Origin: Cellulomonas sp. Root485
GTDB lineage: Bacteria; Actinomycetota; Actinomycetes; Actinomycetales; Cellulomonadaceae
Assembly (NCBI RefSeq): GCF_001426705.1
Contig: NZ_LMFC01000001.1
Coordinates: forward strand, 1,579,355-1,643,354
Length of the DNA stretch: 64,000 nt
Direction of reading: 5' to 3'
Positions 52,452 to 62,583 of this stretch are shown here, one piece after another (the first letter of the stretch is position 1; each line of letters starts with the position of its first letter). The translations under genes and the position numbers were made by a program. The notes below the pieces were generated by a model. That model ran no database searches. It was not told the origin of the DNA and saw nothing but the letters and a program-made list of their open reading frames with translations.

Positions 52452-53119
52452 CGTACACCGGCGACGTGCAGGTGGGCGGTGCCACACAGGTCCGGGTGCT
52501 CGACGAGCTCGAGATCCGCAAGGCCGCGGTCGGGCCGATGCAGAACAACGCCTACCTGCTCACGTGCCGGGCCGACGGCGCCCAGCTGCTGGTCGACGCC
52601 GCCGACGACCCGGACCGCCTCCTCGCCCTGCTGCACGAGGGGACGACGCAGCTCGACCTGGTGGTGACCACGCACCGCCACGCCGACCACCACCGCGCCC
52701 TGGCGTCCGTCGTCGCCGTGACCGGAGCGGCCGTCGCGGCGGGCGCCGACGACGCCGACGCCATCGCCGAGGCGACGGACATCGCGGTGACCCGGCGGCT
52801 CCACGACGGCGACACCGTGCGGGTGGGGAGCGTCGCGCTGCGGGTGGTCGCACTGCGCGGTCACACCCCGGGATCGGTCGCCCTCGCCTACCGCGAGCCG
52901 GGCGGGCGCGCGCACCTGTTCACCGGCGACTCGCTGTTCCCCGGCGGCGTGGGCGCGACGCACGGCCCGGAGGCCTTCGACCAGCTGTACACCGACGTCG
53001 TGGAACGGGTCTTCGACCGTTTCGACGACGACACCTGGGTCTACCCCGGCCACGGCCGCGACACGACGCTCGGGGCGGAGCGCGAGCACCTGCCCGAGTG
53101 GCGCGCCCGCGGCTGGTGA
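52448..53119 (+). CDS. Metallo-beta-lactamase-fold hydrolase (glyoxalase II-like), 223 aa
   Basis: The zinc motif H-R-H-A-D-H-H near residue 77 is followed by His in R-G-H-T-P-G, Asp in T-G-D-S-L-F-P-G and His in Y-P-G-H-G-R-D-T, the full dinuclear set. This order fits hydroxyacylglutathione hydrolase-like thioesterases, where actinobacteria would use other thiols. The first 25 residues form an N-terminal extension. Its ATG overlaps the GH15 stop by four bases, so the two are co-translated; a shared pathway is not obvious. Confidence 0.88.
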   Translation: MTYTGDVQVGGATQVRVLDELEIRKAAVGPMQNNAYLLTCRADGAQLLVDAADDPDRLLALLHEGTTQLDLVVTTHRHADHHRALASVVAVTGAAVAAGADDADAIAEATDIAVTRRLHDGDTVRVGSVALRVVALRGHTPGSVALAYREPGGRAHLFTGDSLFPGGVGATHGPEAFDQLYTDVVERVFDRFDDDTWVYPGHGRDTTLGAEREHLPEWRARGW

Positions 53120-53123
53120 GCTC

Positions 53124-54812
<1,689 letters not shown>

Positions 54813-54822
54813 CTCCCGATCC

Positions 54823-54844
54823 TAACCTACGGTTGCGTAAGTTA
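54823..54844. promoter_or_regulatory. Imperfect 22-bp palindrome, operator-like, before the acyl-CoA ligase
   Basis: TAACCTACGGTTGCGTAAGTTA reads outward-in as TAAC(C/T)TACG and CGTA(A/G)GTTA around four central bases. It lies 10 bases upstream of the ligase start and overlaps the last codon of the upstream acetyltransferase. A TetR-like regulator of fatty acid genes is a plausible binder, but none is encoded in the window. Confidence 0.6.
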
Positions 54845-55360
54845 CTGGAGAGTAGGTTGCGAGCCCGGCCCGCAGGACCACCGGATCACCGACACGCCGT
54901 CGGGCTCCACCTGGAGTGGACCGCGGCGGAACGACGCCCGCTCGAGGACGCGCTCGCTCGCCGTGTTCCCGACCATCGTCCGGGCGTTCACCACGTCCGC
55001 GCCGTGCTCCAGAGCCCAGCGGGTCAGGGCGCGCACTGCCTCGGTGGCCAGCCCGAGCCCGCGGCCCGCCGGGAGGAACGCGTAGTAGAGGTGCGGGCCG
55101 TCGTTGCGCAGTCCCAGCCCGATCGTGCCGAGCGCCTCCCCCGACCGTTCGACGACGAACCGCCCTCCCCGGCCCTCGGCGCGCTGGGCCAGGTTCCGCC
55201 CCACCCGGTCGCGCGCCTGGTGCTCGTCGACGTCCGCGGGGTAGTACGTCCACTGCGGCACGTCCACGACGCGGGACAGCGCGTGGTCGAGCGGCCAGTC
55301 GTCCTCCTGGAGCGCGCGCAGCCGTGCCCCGGGCAGGACCAGCTCGTCGGGCAGCTCCAC
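54842..55360 (-). CDS. GNAT-family acetyltransferase (RimJ/RimL-like), 172 aa
   Basis: The fold is the RimJ/RimL type: L-R-A-L-Q-E-D-D-W-P-L at the start, G-T-I-G-L-G-L then Y-Y-A-F-L-P-A-G-R-G-L-G-L-A-T-E-A (acetyl-CoA loop), and N-T-A-S-E-R-V-L-E-R-A-S-F-R near the end. It might acetylate a protein N-terminus or a small molecule. GTG at 55360 is chosen, one base after the acyl-CoA dehydrogenase stop. Confidence 0.83.
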   Translation of the reverse strand: MELPDELVLPGARLRALQEDDWPLDHALSRVVDVPQWTYYPADVDEHQARDRVGRNLAQRAEGRGGRFVVERSGEALGTIGLGLRNDGPHLYYAFLPAGRGLGLATEAVRALTRWALEHGADVVNARTMVGNTASERVLERASFRRGPLQVEPDGVSVIRWSCGPGSQPTLQ

Positions 55361-55361
55361 G

Positions 55362-56525
55362 TCAGGCCTCCGGTGGACCCAGCACGGACGTGGCGAGCGT
55401 GGCGTGCGCCGACTCGTCGTCGGACGGGTGGAACATCCCCGCGAGCACGTCCCGGTACAGCCGCCCGAGCTCGCTCCCCGAGAAGTACGACCCACCGCCG
55501 GACACCCGGATCGCGTTGTCGACCACGACCCGTGCCGACTCCGTCGCGCGAACCTTGAGCCCGACCAGCTGGGCGAACCAGCGTGCGCCGTGGTCGACCT
55601 GCTCGTCGACGTCCCGCGCGAGCGCGAACACCTGCAGCTCCGCGCCGTCCTGCGCCAGCACAGCGTCGGCGATCCGCCAGCGGATGTCAGGGTCCTGGGC
55701 ATAGGAGCGGCCCTCTAACTTCATCGACGTCCGGCGCCGGGCAGCCTCGATCCCGAGCTCGATCGCCCGCCGACCGATGCCCGTGTAGACGGCGCCGAGG
55801 AGGATCTCGAAGACGGCGAAGAGGGCGAACACGAACGGGTCGGCGCTCGGCCCGGGCGGCAGCGACCGGTACACCCGGTCCGCCGGCGCGAGCGCACCGC
55901 CGAGCACGGTGGTCGCCGACTGCGTCGCACGCATCCCGAGGGTGTCCCAGTCGTCTCGCGTCTCGATGCCGCCGTCCGCGCGCGACACCACCCCGTGCAC
56001 CAGGCGCGGGTCCTCCGGGTCGGCGTCGTCGAGGCCGAACGTGGCCAGCCGGGTCCACACGGGCGACAGCGAGGTGAAGATCTTCGTGCCGGAGTACCGG
56101 TAGGACCCGTCGGGCTGCCGCTCCGCACGCGTCCGCGAGCCGAACATCACCAGGTCGTTCCCGGGCTCGGAGTTGCCGAACGCGAAGATCTCCCCCGCCG
56201 CGGCGTCTCGCAGGACGAACTCGAAGGAGTCGTCACCCCGGCCCACCAGCAGCGCGGCGAGGCCGGTGACCACGAGGTGCATGTTCACCGCCAACGCGGT
56301 CGCCGGGGCCGCCGCCGCGAGCCGGACCTGCTCGCGCGCGACCTCCTCGAGGGTGAGCCCCGCACCGCCCAGCCGCTCCGGCACGAACGCCGTCAGGTAC
56401 CCGACGCCGACCAGGTCGGCGAGGTCGTCGTGCGGGAACGTGTTCTCCCGGTCGTGCACCGGCGCGCGCTCGTGGATGCGGGCCAGGACGTCATCGGTCA
56501 GCAGCGTGCGCAGGATCCGAGCCAT
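55362..56525 (-). CDS. Acyl-CoA dehydrogenase, 387 aa
   Basis: Acyl-CoA dehydrogenase folds are visible by F-V-P-E-R-L-G-G-A-G-L-T in the N-terminal helical domain, G-T-K-I-F-T-S-L in the middle beta-domain, and G-M-R-A-T-Q-S-A-T-T. The C-terminal part lacks a clear catalytic Glu motif, so it may be a variant. Position beside the acyl-CoA ligase suggests fatty acid breakdown. ATG at 56525. Confidence 0.85.
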   Translation of the reverse strand: MARILRTLLTDDVLARIHERAPVHDRENTFPHDDLADLVGVGYLTAFVPERLGGAGLTLEEVAREQVRLAAAAPATALAVNMHLVVTGLAALLVGRGDDSFEFVLRDAAAGEIFAFGNSEPGNDLVMFGSRTRAERQPDGSYRYSGTKIFTSLSPVWTRLATFGLDDADPEDPRLVHGVVSRADGGIETRDDWDTLGMRATQSATTVLGGALAPADRVYRSLPPGPSADPFVFALFAVFEILLGAVYTGIGRRAIELGIEAARRRTSMKLEGRSYAQDPDIRWRIADAVLAQDGAELQVFALARDVDEQVDHGARWFAQLVGLKVRATESARVVVDNAIRVSGGGSYFSGSELGRLYRDVLAGMFHPSDDESAHATLATSVLGPPEA

Positions 56526-56563
56526 GTCAGCACTCTGCCACCGGCTCGGGCAGGATGACGCCC

Positions 56564-56848
56564 ATGCCTACCTACGCCGTCCGCTACACCTACGACGAGC
56601 GCACCGACGTGCGTGACCACTTCCGCGCCGAGCACCGCTCGTACCTGGCCGCCCTGGCCGAGCACGGCACGCTGCTCGGGTCCGGCCCGTTCACCGACGG
56701 TGACCCCGGCGCTCTGCTGGTGTTCCGCGCGGCGTCGCCCGAGGTCGTCGGCGCGATCCTCGCCGACGACCCCTTCGTGCGCGAGGGCCTGGTCGCAGAC
56801 CGGGACGTCCGCGCGTGGGACGTCGTGCTCGGGCCCTGGAGCGCCTGA
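56564..56848 (+). CDS. YCII-related protein, 94 aa
   Basis: The protein has the YciI-like ferredoxin fold: Y-A-V-R-Y-T-Y-D-E-R-T at the start, R-x-x-H-R-S-Y-L, then G-P-F-T-D-G and D-P-F-V-R-E-G-L-V. YCII proteins are small, of uncertain activity. ATG at 56564 has AGGA eight bases upstream; the ATG at 56555 is an alternative that adds three residues. Confidence 0.85.
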   Translation: MPTYAVRYTYDERTDVRDHFRAEHRSYLAALAEHGTLLGSGPFTDGDPGALLVFRAASPEVVGAILADDPFVREGLVADRDVRAWDVVLGPWSA

Positions 56849-56850
56849 GC

Positions 56851-57858
56851 TCAGTCCGACGGTTCGCCCGCCGAGACGGCCGCCCGCGCGTCGCGGCGCA
56901 CCTTGATGACGCTCGCGATAGCGGTCGTGCCGAGGATCACGACGATCGCCCCCAGCGACACCCCGATGGGGATCTCCGGCGCCCACGGCACCGGCTCGCC
57001 GCCGTTGATGAACGGCACCTCGTTCTCGTGCAGCGCGTGCAGGACGAGCTTGACGCCGATGAAGCCGAGCAGCACAGCGAGCCCGATGTTCAGGTAGACC
57101 AGGCGCTTCAGCAGGTCGCCCAGCAGGAAGTACAGCTGGCGCAGCCCCATGAGGGCGAACAGGTTGGCCATGAGCACCAGGTACGGCTCGCTGGTGAGCC
57201 CGAAGATCGCGGGGATCGAGTCGAACGCGAACAGCAGGTCCGTGGCACCCAGGGCGACCAGGACCACGAACATCGGGGTGATCAGCCGGCGGCCGCCCTC
57301 GACGACCGTGAGCTTCACGCCGTGGTACTCCTGCGTGGCCGGGAGGAACCGCTGCACCAGCCGCAGGATCAGGGGCGGGTGGAACTCGTCGTCCTCCCCC
57401 GCCTCCCCCTCACGTCCGACCTTCCACGCCGTGTACACGAGGAACGCGCCGAACAGGTAGAACACCCAGCTGAACGCGTCGATGACGGCGGCACCCGCCC
57501 AGATGAACAGCCCGCGGAACACCAGGGCCAGGATGATCCCGATGAGCAGCGCCGTCTGCTGGTACGCCTTGGGCACGGCGAACTTGCCCATGATCAGCAG
57601 GAACACGAACAGGTTGTCCACCGACAGCGAGTACTCCGTCAGCCAGCCGGCGTAGAACTGACCGGCGTACTCGGCGCCGTTGGTCAGCCAGACGCCGATC
57701 CCGAAGAGCACCGCCAGACCGATGTAGAAGGCCAGGTAGCGCACGCACTCGGCGGTGGTCGGCACGTGCGGCCGGCGCGCCACGACGGCGACGTCGATGA
57801 CGAGCAGCGCACCGGCCAGCCCGAGCGAGATGGCCCAGACAAGAGGGTCGATGTCCAA
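56851..57858 (-). CDS. TerC-family integral membrane protein, second of a pair, 335 aa
   Basis: TerC/Alx proteins export Mn2+ and related ions. About nine membrane helices are seen, with the family motifs S-V-D-N-L-F-V-F near residue 77, F-A-F-D-S-I-P-A-I near 215 and G-V-K-L-V-L-H-A-L near 275 (metal-binding acidic residues in helices). The charged middle loop is E-G-E-A-G-E-D-D-E. The gene starts 10 bases after the first terC and probably shares its transcript and riboswitch. Confidence 0.92.
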   Translation of the reverse strand: MDIDPLVWAISLGLAGALLVIDVAVVARRPHVPTTAECVRYLAFYIGLAVLFGIGVWLTNGAEYAGQFYAGWLTEYSLSVDNLFVFLLIMGKFAVPKAYQQTALLIGIILALVFRGLFIWAGAAVIDAFSWVFYLFGAFLVYTAWKVGREGEAGEDDEFHPPLILRLVQRFLPATQEYHGVKLTVVEGGRRLITPMFVVLVALGATDLLFAFDSIPAIFGLTSEPYLVLMANLFALMGLRQLYFLLGDLLKRLVYLNIGLAVLLGFIGVKLVLHALHENEVPFINGGEPVPWAPEIPIGVSLGAIVVILGTTAIASVIKVRRDARAAVSAGEPSD

Positions 57859-57868
57859 CGGGTGTTCC

Positions 57869-58876
57869 TCAGTTCTCGGTGGTGGACGCGACGGTCGCGT
57901 CGTTGCGGGTCTTCAGCAGGCTCAGCACCGTCGCGACGACGAGCGTGCCGAGGATGACGGTGAGCGACAGCCAGATGGGGATCTCGGGCGCCCACTCGAC
58001 GGGCTCGCCGTTGTTGATGAACGGCAGCTCGTTGACGTGCAGGGCGTGGAGCACCAGCTTGACGCCGATGAACCCGAGGATGATGGCGAGGCCCTGCGAC
58101 AGGTAGATGAGCCGCTCCAGCAGCCCACCGATCAGGAAGTAGAGCTGGCGCAGGCCGAGCAGCGCGAACGCGTTCGCCGTGAAGACGATGTACGGCTCCT
58201 CCGTCAGGCCGTAGATCGCGGGGATGGAGTCGAGCGCGAACAGCACGTCGGTCGAGCCGATGGCGACCATCACGACGAGCATCGGCGTGAAGAACCGCTT
58301 GCCGTCGATCCGCACCGTCAGGCGGTCGTCGTGGTACTCCTCGACGGTCGGGACCAGCCGCTTGAACATGCGGACGGCGACGCCGTCCCGCTCCTCGCGA
58401 GGATCCGGGTGGTCGGCGTCGTGGTGCTCGCGAGCCAGCTTGACGGCGGTGTACACGAGGAACGCGCCGAAGATGTAGAACACCCAGGAGAACTGCTCGA
58501 TGGCGGCCGCACCGGCCAGGATGAAGACCGTCCGCAGGACCAGTGCGATCACGACGCCGACCAGCAGGACCTTCTGCTGGTACTCCCGGGGCACCGCGAA
58601 CTTCGTCATGATGATGAGGAAGACGAAGAGGTTGTCGACCGAGAGGCTCTTCTCGGTGATGTACCCGGCGAAGTACTCGGTGCCTGGTCCCCAGCCCCAG
58701 ACCATCCCCATCACCACGCCGAACACGAGGGCGAGGGCGATGTAGAAGATGGACCAGCGCGCGGACTCCTTGAAGCTGGGAGCGTGCGGTGTCCGCACGT
58801 GCGCGAAGAAGTCGAAGAAGATCAGTCCGACGACGAAGACCGCCGTCGCTGCCCAGACCCAGCCGGACACGTCCAT
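57869..58876 (-). CDS. TerC-family integral membrane protein, first of a pair, 335 aa
   Basis: The same length and motifs as its downstream partner: S-V-D-N-L-F-V-F, F-A-L-D-S-I-P-A-I and G-V-K-L-V-L-H-A-L. The loop between the halves is His/Asp-rich (H-H-D-A-D-H-P-D). The two copies differ at many residues, so the duplication is old. ATG at 58876 has GGAGG in the leader. The preceding leader holds a yybP-ykoY riboswitch. Confidence 0.93.
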   Translation of the reverse strand: MDVSGWVWAATAVFVVGLIFFDFFAHVRTPHAPSFKESARWSIFYIALALVFGVVMGMVWGWGPGTEYFAGYITEKSLSVDNLFVFLIIMTKFAVPREYQQKVLLVGVVIALVLRTVFILAGAAAIEQFSWVFYIFGAFLVYTAVKLAREHHDADHPDPREERDGVAVRMFKRLVPTVEEYHDDRLTVRIDGKRFFTPMLVVMVAIGSTDVLFALDSIPAIYGLTEEPYIVFTANAFALLGLRQLYFLIGGLLERLIYLSQGLAIILGFIGVKLVLHALHVNELPFINNGEPVEWAPEIPIWLSLTVILGTLVVATVLSLLKTRNDATVASTTEN

Positions 58877-58894
58877 GCAGAAACCTCCGGTACG

Positions 58895-59020
58895 AGATGT
58901 GCTTCGATACCGAAGGTCTCCCCCGCCCGCGCGGTCAACCGCTGCGGACCGATCCCACCGGGACCCGCGCTAGCGGGTCCGTGATGACGACGGGATCGTG
59001 ACTGGGGTACTCCCCTTCAA
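58895..59020 (-). ncRNA. yybP-ykoY (manganese) riboswitch in the terC leader
   Basis: Read on the minus strand the leader carries the signature elements of this class: GGGGAGTA (59015-59008), GTCGTCATCACGG (about 58994-58982) and GGGGGAGACCTTCGG (58924-58910), with a long GC-rich variable hairpin in between (58961-58980, GGACCCGC arms). yybP-ykoY RNAs bind Mn2+ and turn on TerC/Alx/MntP exporters. It lies immediately upstream of the first terC gene and its ribosome binding site. Control may act on translation, since no clear terminator was seen. Confidence 0.85.
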
Positions 59021-59078
59021 CGCGGGCAAGCATAAGCCACGCATGTGTCCGGCTCGTGTCGTGTCCACCACACCCGGC

Positions 59079-61184
59079 TCACGCCGTGGCGGCCTGCATC
59101 TGCCGGAGCTCCTTCTTCATCCCCGAGATCTCGTCGCGCAGGCGCGCGGCCAGCTCGAACTGGAGCTCGCCGGCCGCCGCGTGCATCTGGTCCGACAGCT
59201 GCTGGATGAGGTCCGCGAGCTCGCCTGCAGCCGCACCCGTGAGCCGGGTCCGCTCGTCGCGCGGCGCACCCTTCGACCCGAACCCCGGCACCGGCGCCTT
59301 CCCGCGGCTGGTCTGCCGTCCGGCGCCACCCAGCAGCTCGGCGGTGTCGGCGTCCTCACGAGCCAGCAGGTCCGTGATGTCGCCGATCTTCTTGCGCAGC
59401 GGGGTCGGGTCGATGCCGTTCTCGAGGTTGTAGGCGACCTGCTTCGCGCGGCGTCGCGACGTCTCGTCGATGGCCTGCGCCATCCCGTCGGTGATCCGGT
59501 CCGCGTACATGTGCACCTGACCGGACACGTTGCGGGCAGCACGGCCGATCGTCTGGATGAGAGAGCGCCCGGAGCGCAGGAAGCCCTCCTTGTCGGCGTC
59601 GAGGATGGCGACCAACGACACCTCGGGCAGGTCGAGGCCCTCGCGCAGCAGGTTGATGCCGACCAGGACGTCGTACTCGCCCATCCGCAGCTCGCGCAGG
59701 AGCTCCACGCGCCGGAGGGTGTCCACCTCGGAGTGCAGGTAGCGGACGCGGACGCCCTTCTCGAGGAAGTAGTCCGTCAGGTCCTCGGCCATCTTCTTGG
59801 TGAGCGTGGTGACGAGCACGCGCTCGTCCTTCTCCACGCGGTCGTGGATCTCCCCGAGCAGGTCGTCGATCTGGCCCGTCGTCGGCTTGACGACGACCTC
59901 GGGGTCCACCAGGCCCGTCGGACGGATGATCTGCTCGACCACCCCGTCCGAGATCGACAGCTCGTAGTTGCCGGGCGTGGCCGACAGGTACACCGTCTGA
60001 CCGATCCGCTCGACGAACTCCTCCCACCGCAGCGGACGGTTGTCGGTCGCGCTCGGCAGGCGGAAGCCGTGGTCCACGAGCGCCCGCTTGCGCGACATGT
60101 CGCCCTCGAACATCGCACCGATCTGCGGGACCGTCACGTGCGACTCGTCGATGACGAGCAGGAAGTCCTCGGGGAAGTAGTCGATGAGCGTGTTCGGCGC
60201 GGAACCGGGGCTGCGCCCGTCGATGTGCCGCGAGTAGTTCTCGATGCCGGAGCACGAGCCGATCTGGCGCATCATCTCGATGTCGTACGTGGTCCGCATG
60301 CGCAGCCGCTGGGCCTCGAGCAGCTTGTTCTGCCGCTCCAGCTCCGCCAGCCGGTCCTCCAGCTCCAGCTCGATCCCCATGATCGCCCGCTCCATGCGCT
60401 CCGGCCCGGCGACGTAGTGGGTGGCGGGGAAGATGTGCATCTGCTGCTCGGAGTGGACGACGTCACCGGTCAGCGGGTGCAGGGTGGCGATCGCCTCGAT
60501 CTCGTCGCCGAAGAACTCGATCCGGATGGCCAGCTCCTCGTACACCGGGATGATCTCGACGGTGTCCCCGCGCACGCGGAACGTGCCGCGCGTGAACGCC
60601 ATGTCGTTGCGGGTGTACTGCATCGTGACGAACTTGCGCAGCAGCTGGTCCCGGTCGACCTGGTCGCCCACCGAGAGCGTCACCATCCGGTCGACGTACT
60701 CCTGCGGCGTGCCGAGGCCGTAGATGCAGCTGACCGAGGCGACGACGATGACGTCGCGACGGGTGAGCAGCGAGCTGGTGGCCGAGTGCCGCAACCGCTC
60801 GACCTCGTCGTTGATCGAGGAGTCCTTCTCGATGTAGGTGTCCGTCTGCGCGATGTACGCCTCGGGCTGGTAGTAGTCGTAGTACGAGACGAAGTACTCC
60901 ACCGCGTTGTTCGGCAGCAGCTCCCGGAACTCCGTGGCCAGCTGCGCCGCGAGCGTCTTGTTGGGCGCCATGACGAGCGTCGGCCGCTGCACCTGCTCGA
61001 TGAGCCAGGCCGTCGTCGCGGACTTGCCGGTACCGGTGGCGCCGAGCAGGACGACGTCCTTCTCCCCCGCCTGGATCCGCGCCGTCAGCTCCTTGATCGC
61101 CTTCGGCTGGTCACCCGAGGGCGTGTACTCCGAGATCACCTCGAAGGGCGCGACGGTCCGCTGGAGGTCGGTGACAGGACGCAT
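59079..61184 (-). CDS. uvrB: Excinuclease ABC subunit B, 701 aa
   Basis: UvrB holds the lesion and recruits UvrC. Seen: Walker A G-A-T-G-T-G-K-S near residue 48, the beta-hairpin region [10 protein letters not shown] near 100, D-E-S-H-V-T as Walker B, the helicase core with Q-x-I-G-R-A-A-R-N, and a C-terminal UVR domain ([11 protein letters not shown]). ATG at 61184. No LexA box was seen in its short upstream gap. Confidence 0.97.
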   Translation of the reverse strand: MRPVTDLQRTVAPFEVISEYTPSGDQPKAIKELTARIQAGEKDVVLLGATGTGKSATTAWLIEQVQRPTLVMAPNKTLAAQLATEFRELLPNNAVEYFVSYYDYYQPEAYIAQTDTYIEKDSSINDEVERLRHSATSSLLTRRDVIVVASVSCIYGLGTPQEYVDRMVTLSVGDQVDRDQLLRKFVTMQYTRNDMAFTRGTFRVRGDTVEIIPVYEELAIRIEFFGDEIEAIATLHPLTGDVVHSEQQMHIFPATHYVAGPERMERAIMGIELELEDRLAELERQNKLLEAQRLRMRTTYDIEMMRQIGSCSGIENYSRHIDGRSPGSAPNTLIDYFPEDFLLVIDESHVTVPQIGAMFEGDMSRKRALVDHGFRLPSATDNRPLRWEEFVERIGQTVYLSATPGNYELSISDGVVEQIIRPTGLVDPEVVVKPTTGQIDDLLGEIHDRVEKDERVLVTTLTKKMAEDLTDYFLEKGVRVRYLHSEVDTLRRVELLRELRMGEYDVLVGINLLREGLDLPEVSLVAILDADKEGFLRSGRSLIQTIGRAARNVSGQVHMYADRITDGMAQAIDETSRRRAKQVAYNLENGIDPTPLRKKIGDITDLLAREDADTAELLGGAGRQTSRGKAPVPGFGSKGAPRDERTRLTGAAAGELADLIQQLSDQMHAAAGELQFELAARLRDEISGMKKELRQMQAATA

Positions 61185-61220
61185 GCCACAACCGTACGTG
61201 GCACCACTGACAGCTGCGGC

Positions 61221-61859
61221 TCAGGCGAGGGTGCCCGCGGACTCCCGCACGTCCGTGGTCGTCGAGAGAGCGGCACGCAGGAGTGCCAGCAGCGCCGTCG
61301 CCGCATCCTCGACGTCCATCGCCGGTGCACCCGGGTCGACCTGGGCCGGTGTCCGCGGGACGTGCACGAACCCGCTGCGCACCCCCGGGCGCGCGGCGAG
61401 CAGGTGCTGCAGCGCGTAGAACGTCGCGTTGCACACGTACAGGCCGGCGGTGTTCGAGACCTCGACCGGCACGCCCACCTCGCGCACCGCCGCGGCGCAC
61501 GCCTTGACCGGGAGCGTGGAGAAGAACGCCGCCGGCGCGCCTGCGATCACCGGGACGTCGACCGGTGCCGAGCCGTCGATGTCAGGGATCCGCGCGTCGA
61601 TCACGTTCACGGCCACGCGCTCGACGCCGACCGCCGCGCGGCCGCCCGCCTCACCGACGCACACGACCAGGTCCGGCTCGGTCTCGGCGATCGCGACCCG
61701 CAGGTGCTGGCGGGCGCCCCGGAAGGACACCGGCAGCTCGCGCACCACCAGCTCGTCGGGACCGGTCCACCGTGAGGCAAGCGACTCCACGGCGAGCGAC
61801 GACGCGTTGACTGCCTGACCGTCGAACGGACCGAAGCCCGTCACCAGGATCCGGGTCAC
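61221..61859 (-). CDS. pcp: Pyroglutamyl-peptidase I (pyrrolidone-carboxylate peptidase), 212 aa
   Basis: Pcp removes N-terminal pyroglutamate from peptides. Start T-G-F-G-P-F-D, the E of G-E-A-G-G-R near residue 79, the catalytic Cys in N-T-A-G-L-Y-V-C-N near 145, and His in G-F-V-H-V-P near 168. GTG overlaps the coaE stop by four bases. Confidence 0.93.
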   Translation of the reverse strand: MTRILVTGFGPFDGQAVNASSLAVESLASRWTGPDELVVRELPVSFRGARQHLRVAIAETEPDLVVCVGEAGGRAAVGVERVAVNVIDARIPDIDGSAPVDVPVIAGAPAAFFSTLPVKACAAAVREVGVPVEVSNTAGLYVCNATFYALQHLLAARPGVRSGFVHVPRTPAQVDPGAPAMDVEDAATALLALLRAALSTTTDVRESAGTLA

Positions 61860-62485
61860 GGGGTCTCGGCCGCGAGCTCGTCTGCCCTCTCGACCGCCAG
61901 GCGGTCCCAGAGGTCGTCCACCTGGGCGCGAAGGTCGTCGTCGCTGCCCGCACCGTCGAGCACGACGTCCGCGACCGCGAGCCGCTCGTCGTCGCTCGCC
62001 TGCGCGGACACGCGCGCCTCCGCCTCGGCACGGTCCATGCCGCGCAGCCGCACCAGCCGCTCGACGCGCAGCACCGCAGGGGTGTGCACGACGACGAGCA
62101 CGTGGAACGCGTCGGCCTGGCCGGTCTCGACGAGCAGCGGGATGTCGTGCACGACCACGGCGCCGTGGTCGGTGGTCGCGGAAGCCGCCTCCCGCTCGGC
62201 GGAGAGCCGCCGCACGATCGGGTGCACGATGCCGTCGAGACGGGCGCGGGCGGCGTCGTCGGCGAACACGATCGAGGCGAGCGCCGCCCGGTCCAGGGAC
62301 CCGTCGCCGGCGAGCACCCCGCGGCCGAACTCGTCGACGACCGCGTCCAGTCCCGCCGAGCCGGGCGCGACCGCCTCCCGCGCCAGGACGTCGGAGTCGA
62401 TCACCACCGCCCCGTGCTCCGCCAGTCGCCGTGCCGCGACGGACTTGCCGGCCGCGATCCCGCCTGTCAGACCGATGCGTTGCAT
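61856..62485 (-). CDS. coaE: Dephospho-CoA kinase, 209 aa
   Basis: CoaE makes the last step of coenzyme A synthesis. P-loop G-L-T-G-G-I-A-A-G-K-S near residue 6, I-D-S-D-V-L-A-R-E, I-P-L-L-V-E-T, and R-x-x-x-R-L-V-R-L-R. ATG at 62485. It lies downstream of rpsA, separated by a terminator. Confidence 0.96.
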   Translation of the reverse strand: MQRIGLTGGIAAGKSVAARRLAEHGAVVIDSDVLAREAVAPGSAGLDAVVDEFGRGVLAGDGSLDRAALASIVFADDAARARLDGIVHPIVRRLSAEREAASATTDHGAVVVHDIPLLVETGQADAFHVLVVVHTPAVLRVERLVRLRGMDRAEAEARVSAQASDDERLAVADVVLDGAGSDDDLRAQVDDLWDRLAVERADELAAETP

Positions 62486-62533
62486 CCGCCCATCCTGCCC
62501 TGCTCGGCGCTGCGGTGCAGAGGCCGGGAACGC

Positions 62534-62568
62534 CGAAGGCCGGCCACCACGAGGGTGACCGGCCTTCG
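62534..62568 (-). terminator. Hairpin terminator after rpsA
   Basis: A 15-bp stem with one mismatch (62534-62548 with 62554-62568) and a 5-base loop lies 15 bases after the rpsA stop codon. Confidence 0.75.
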
Positions 62569-62583
62569 AGCGTCAGGCGTGGA

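Noticed and set aside
58961..58980. GGACCCGC hairpin considered as a stand-alone terminator
   Set aside because: It lies inside the conserved riboswitch elements, where a variable helix is expected.
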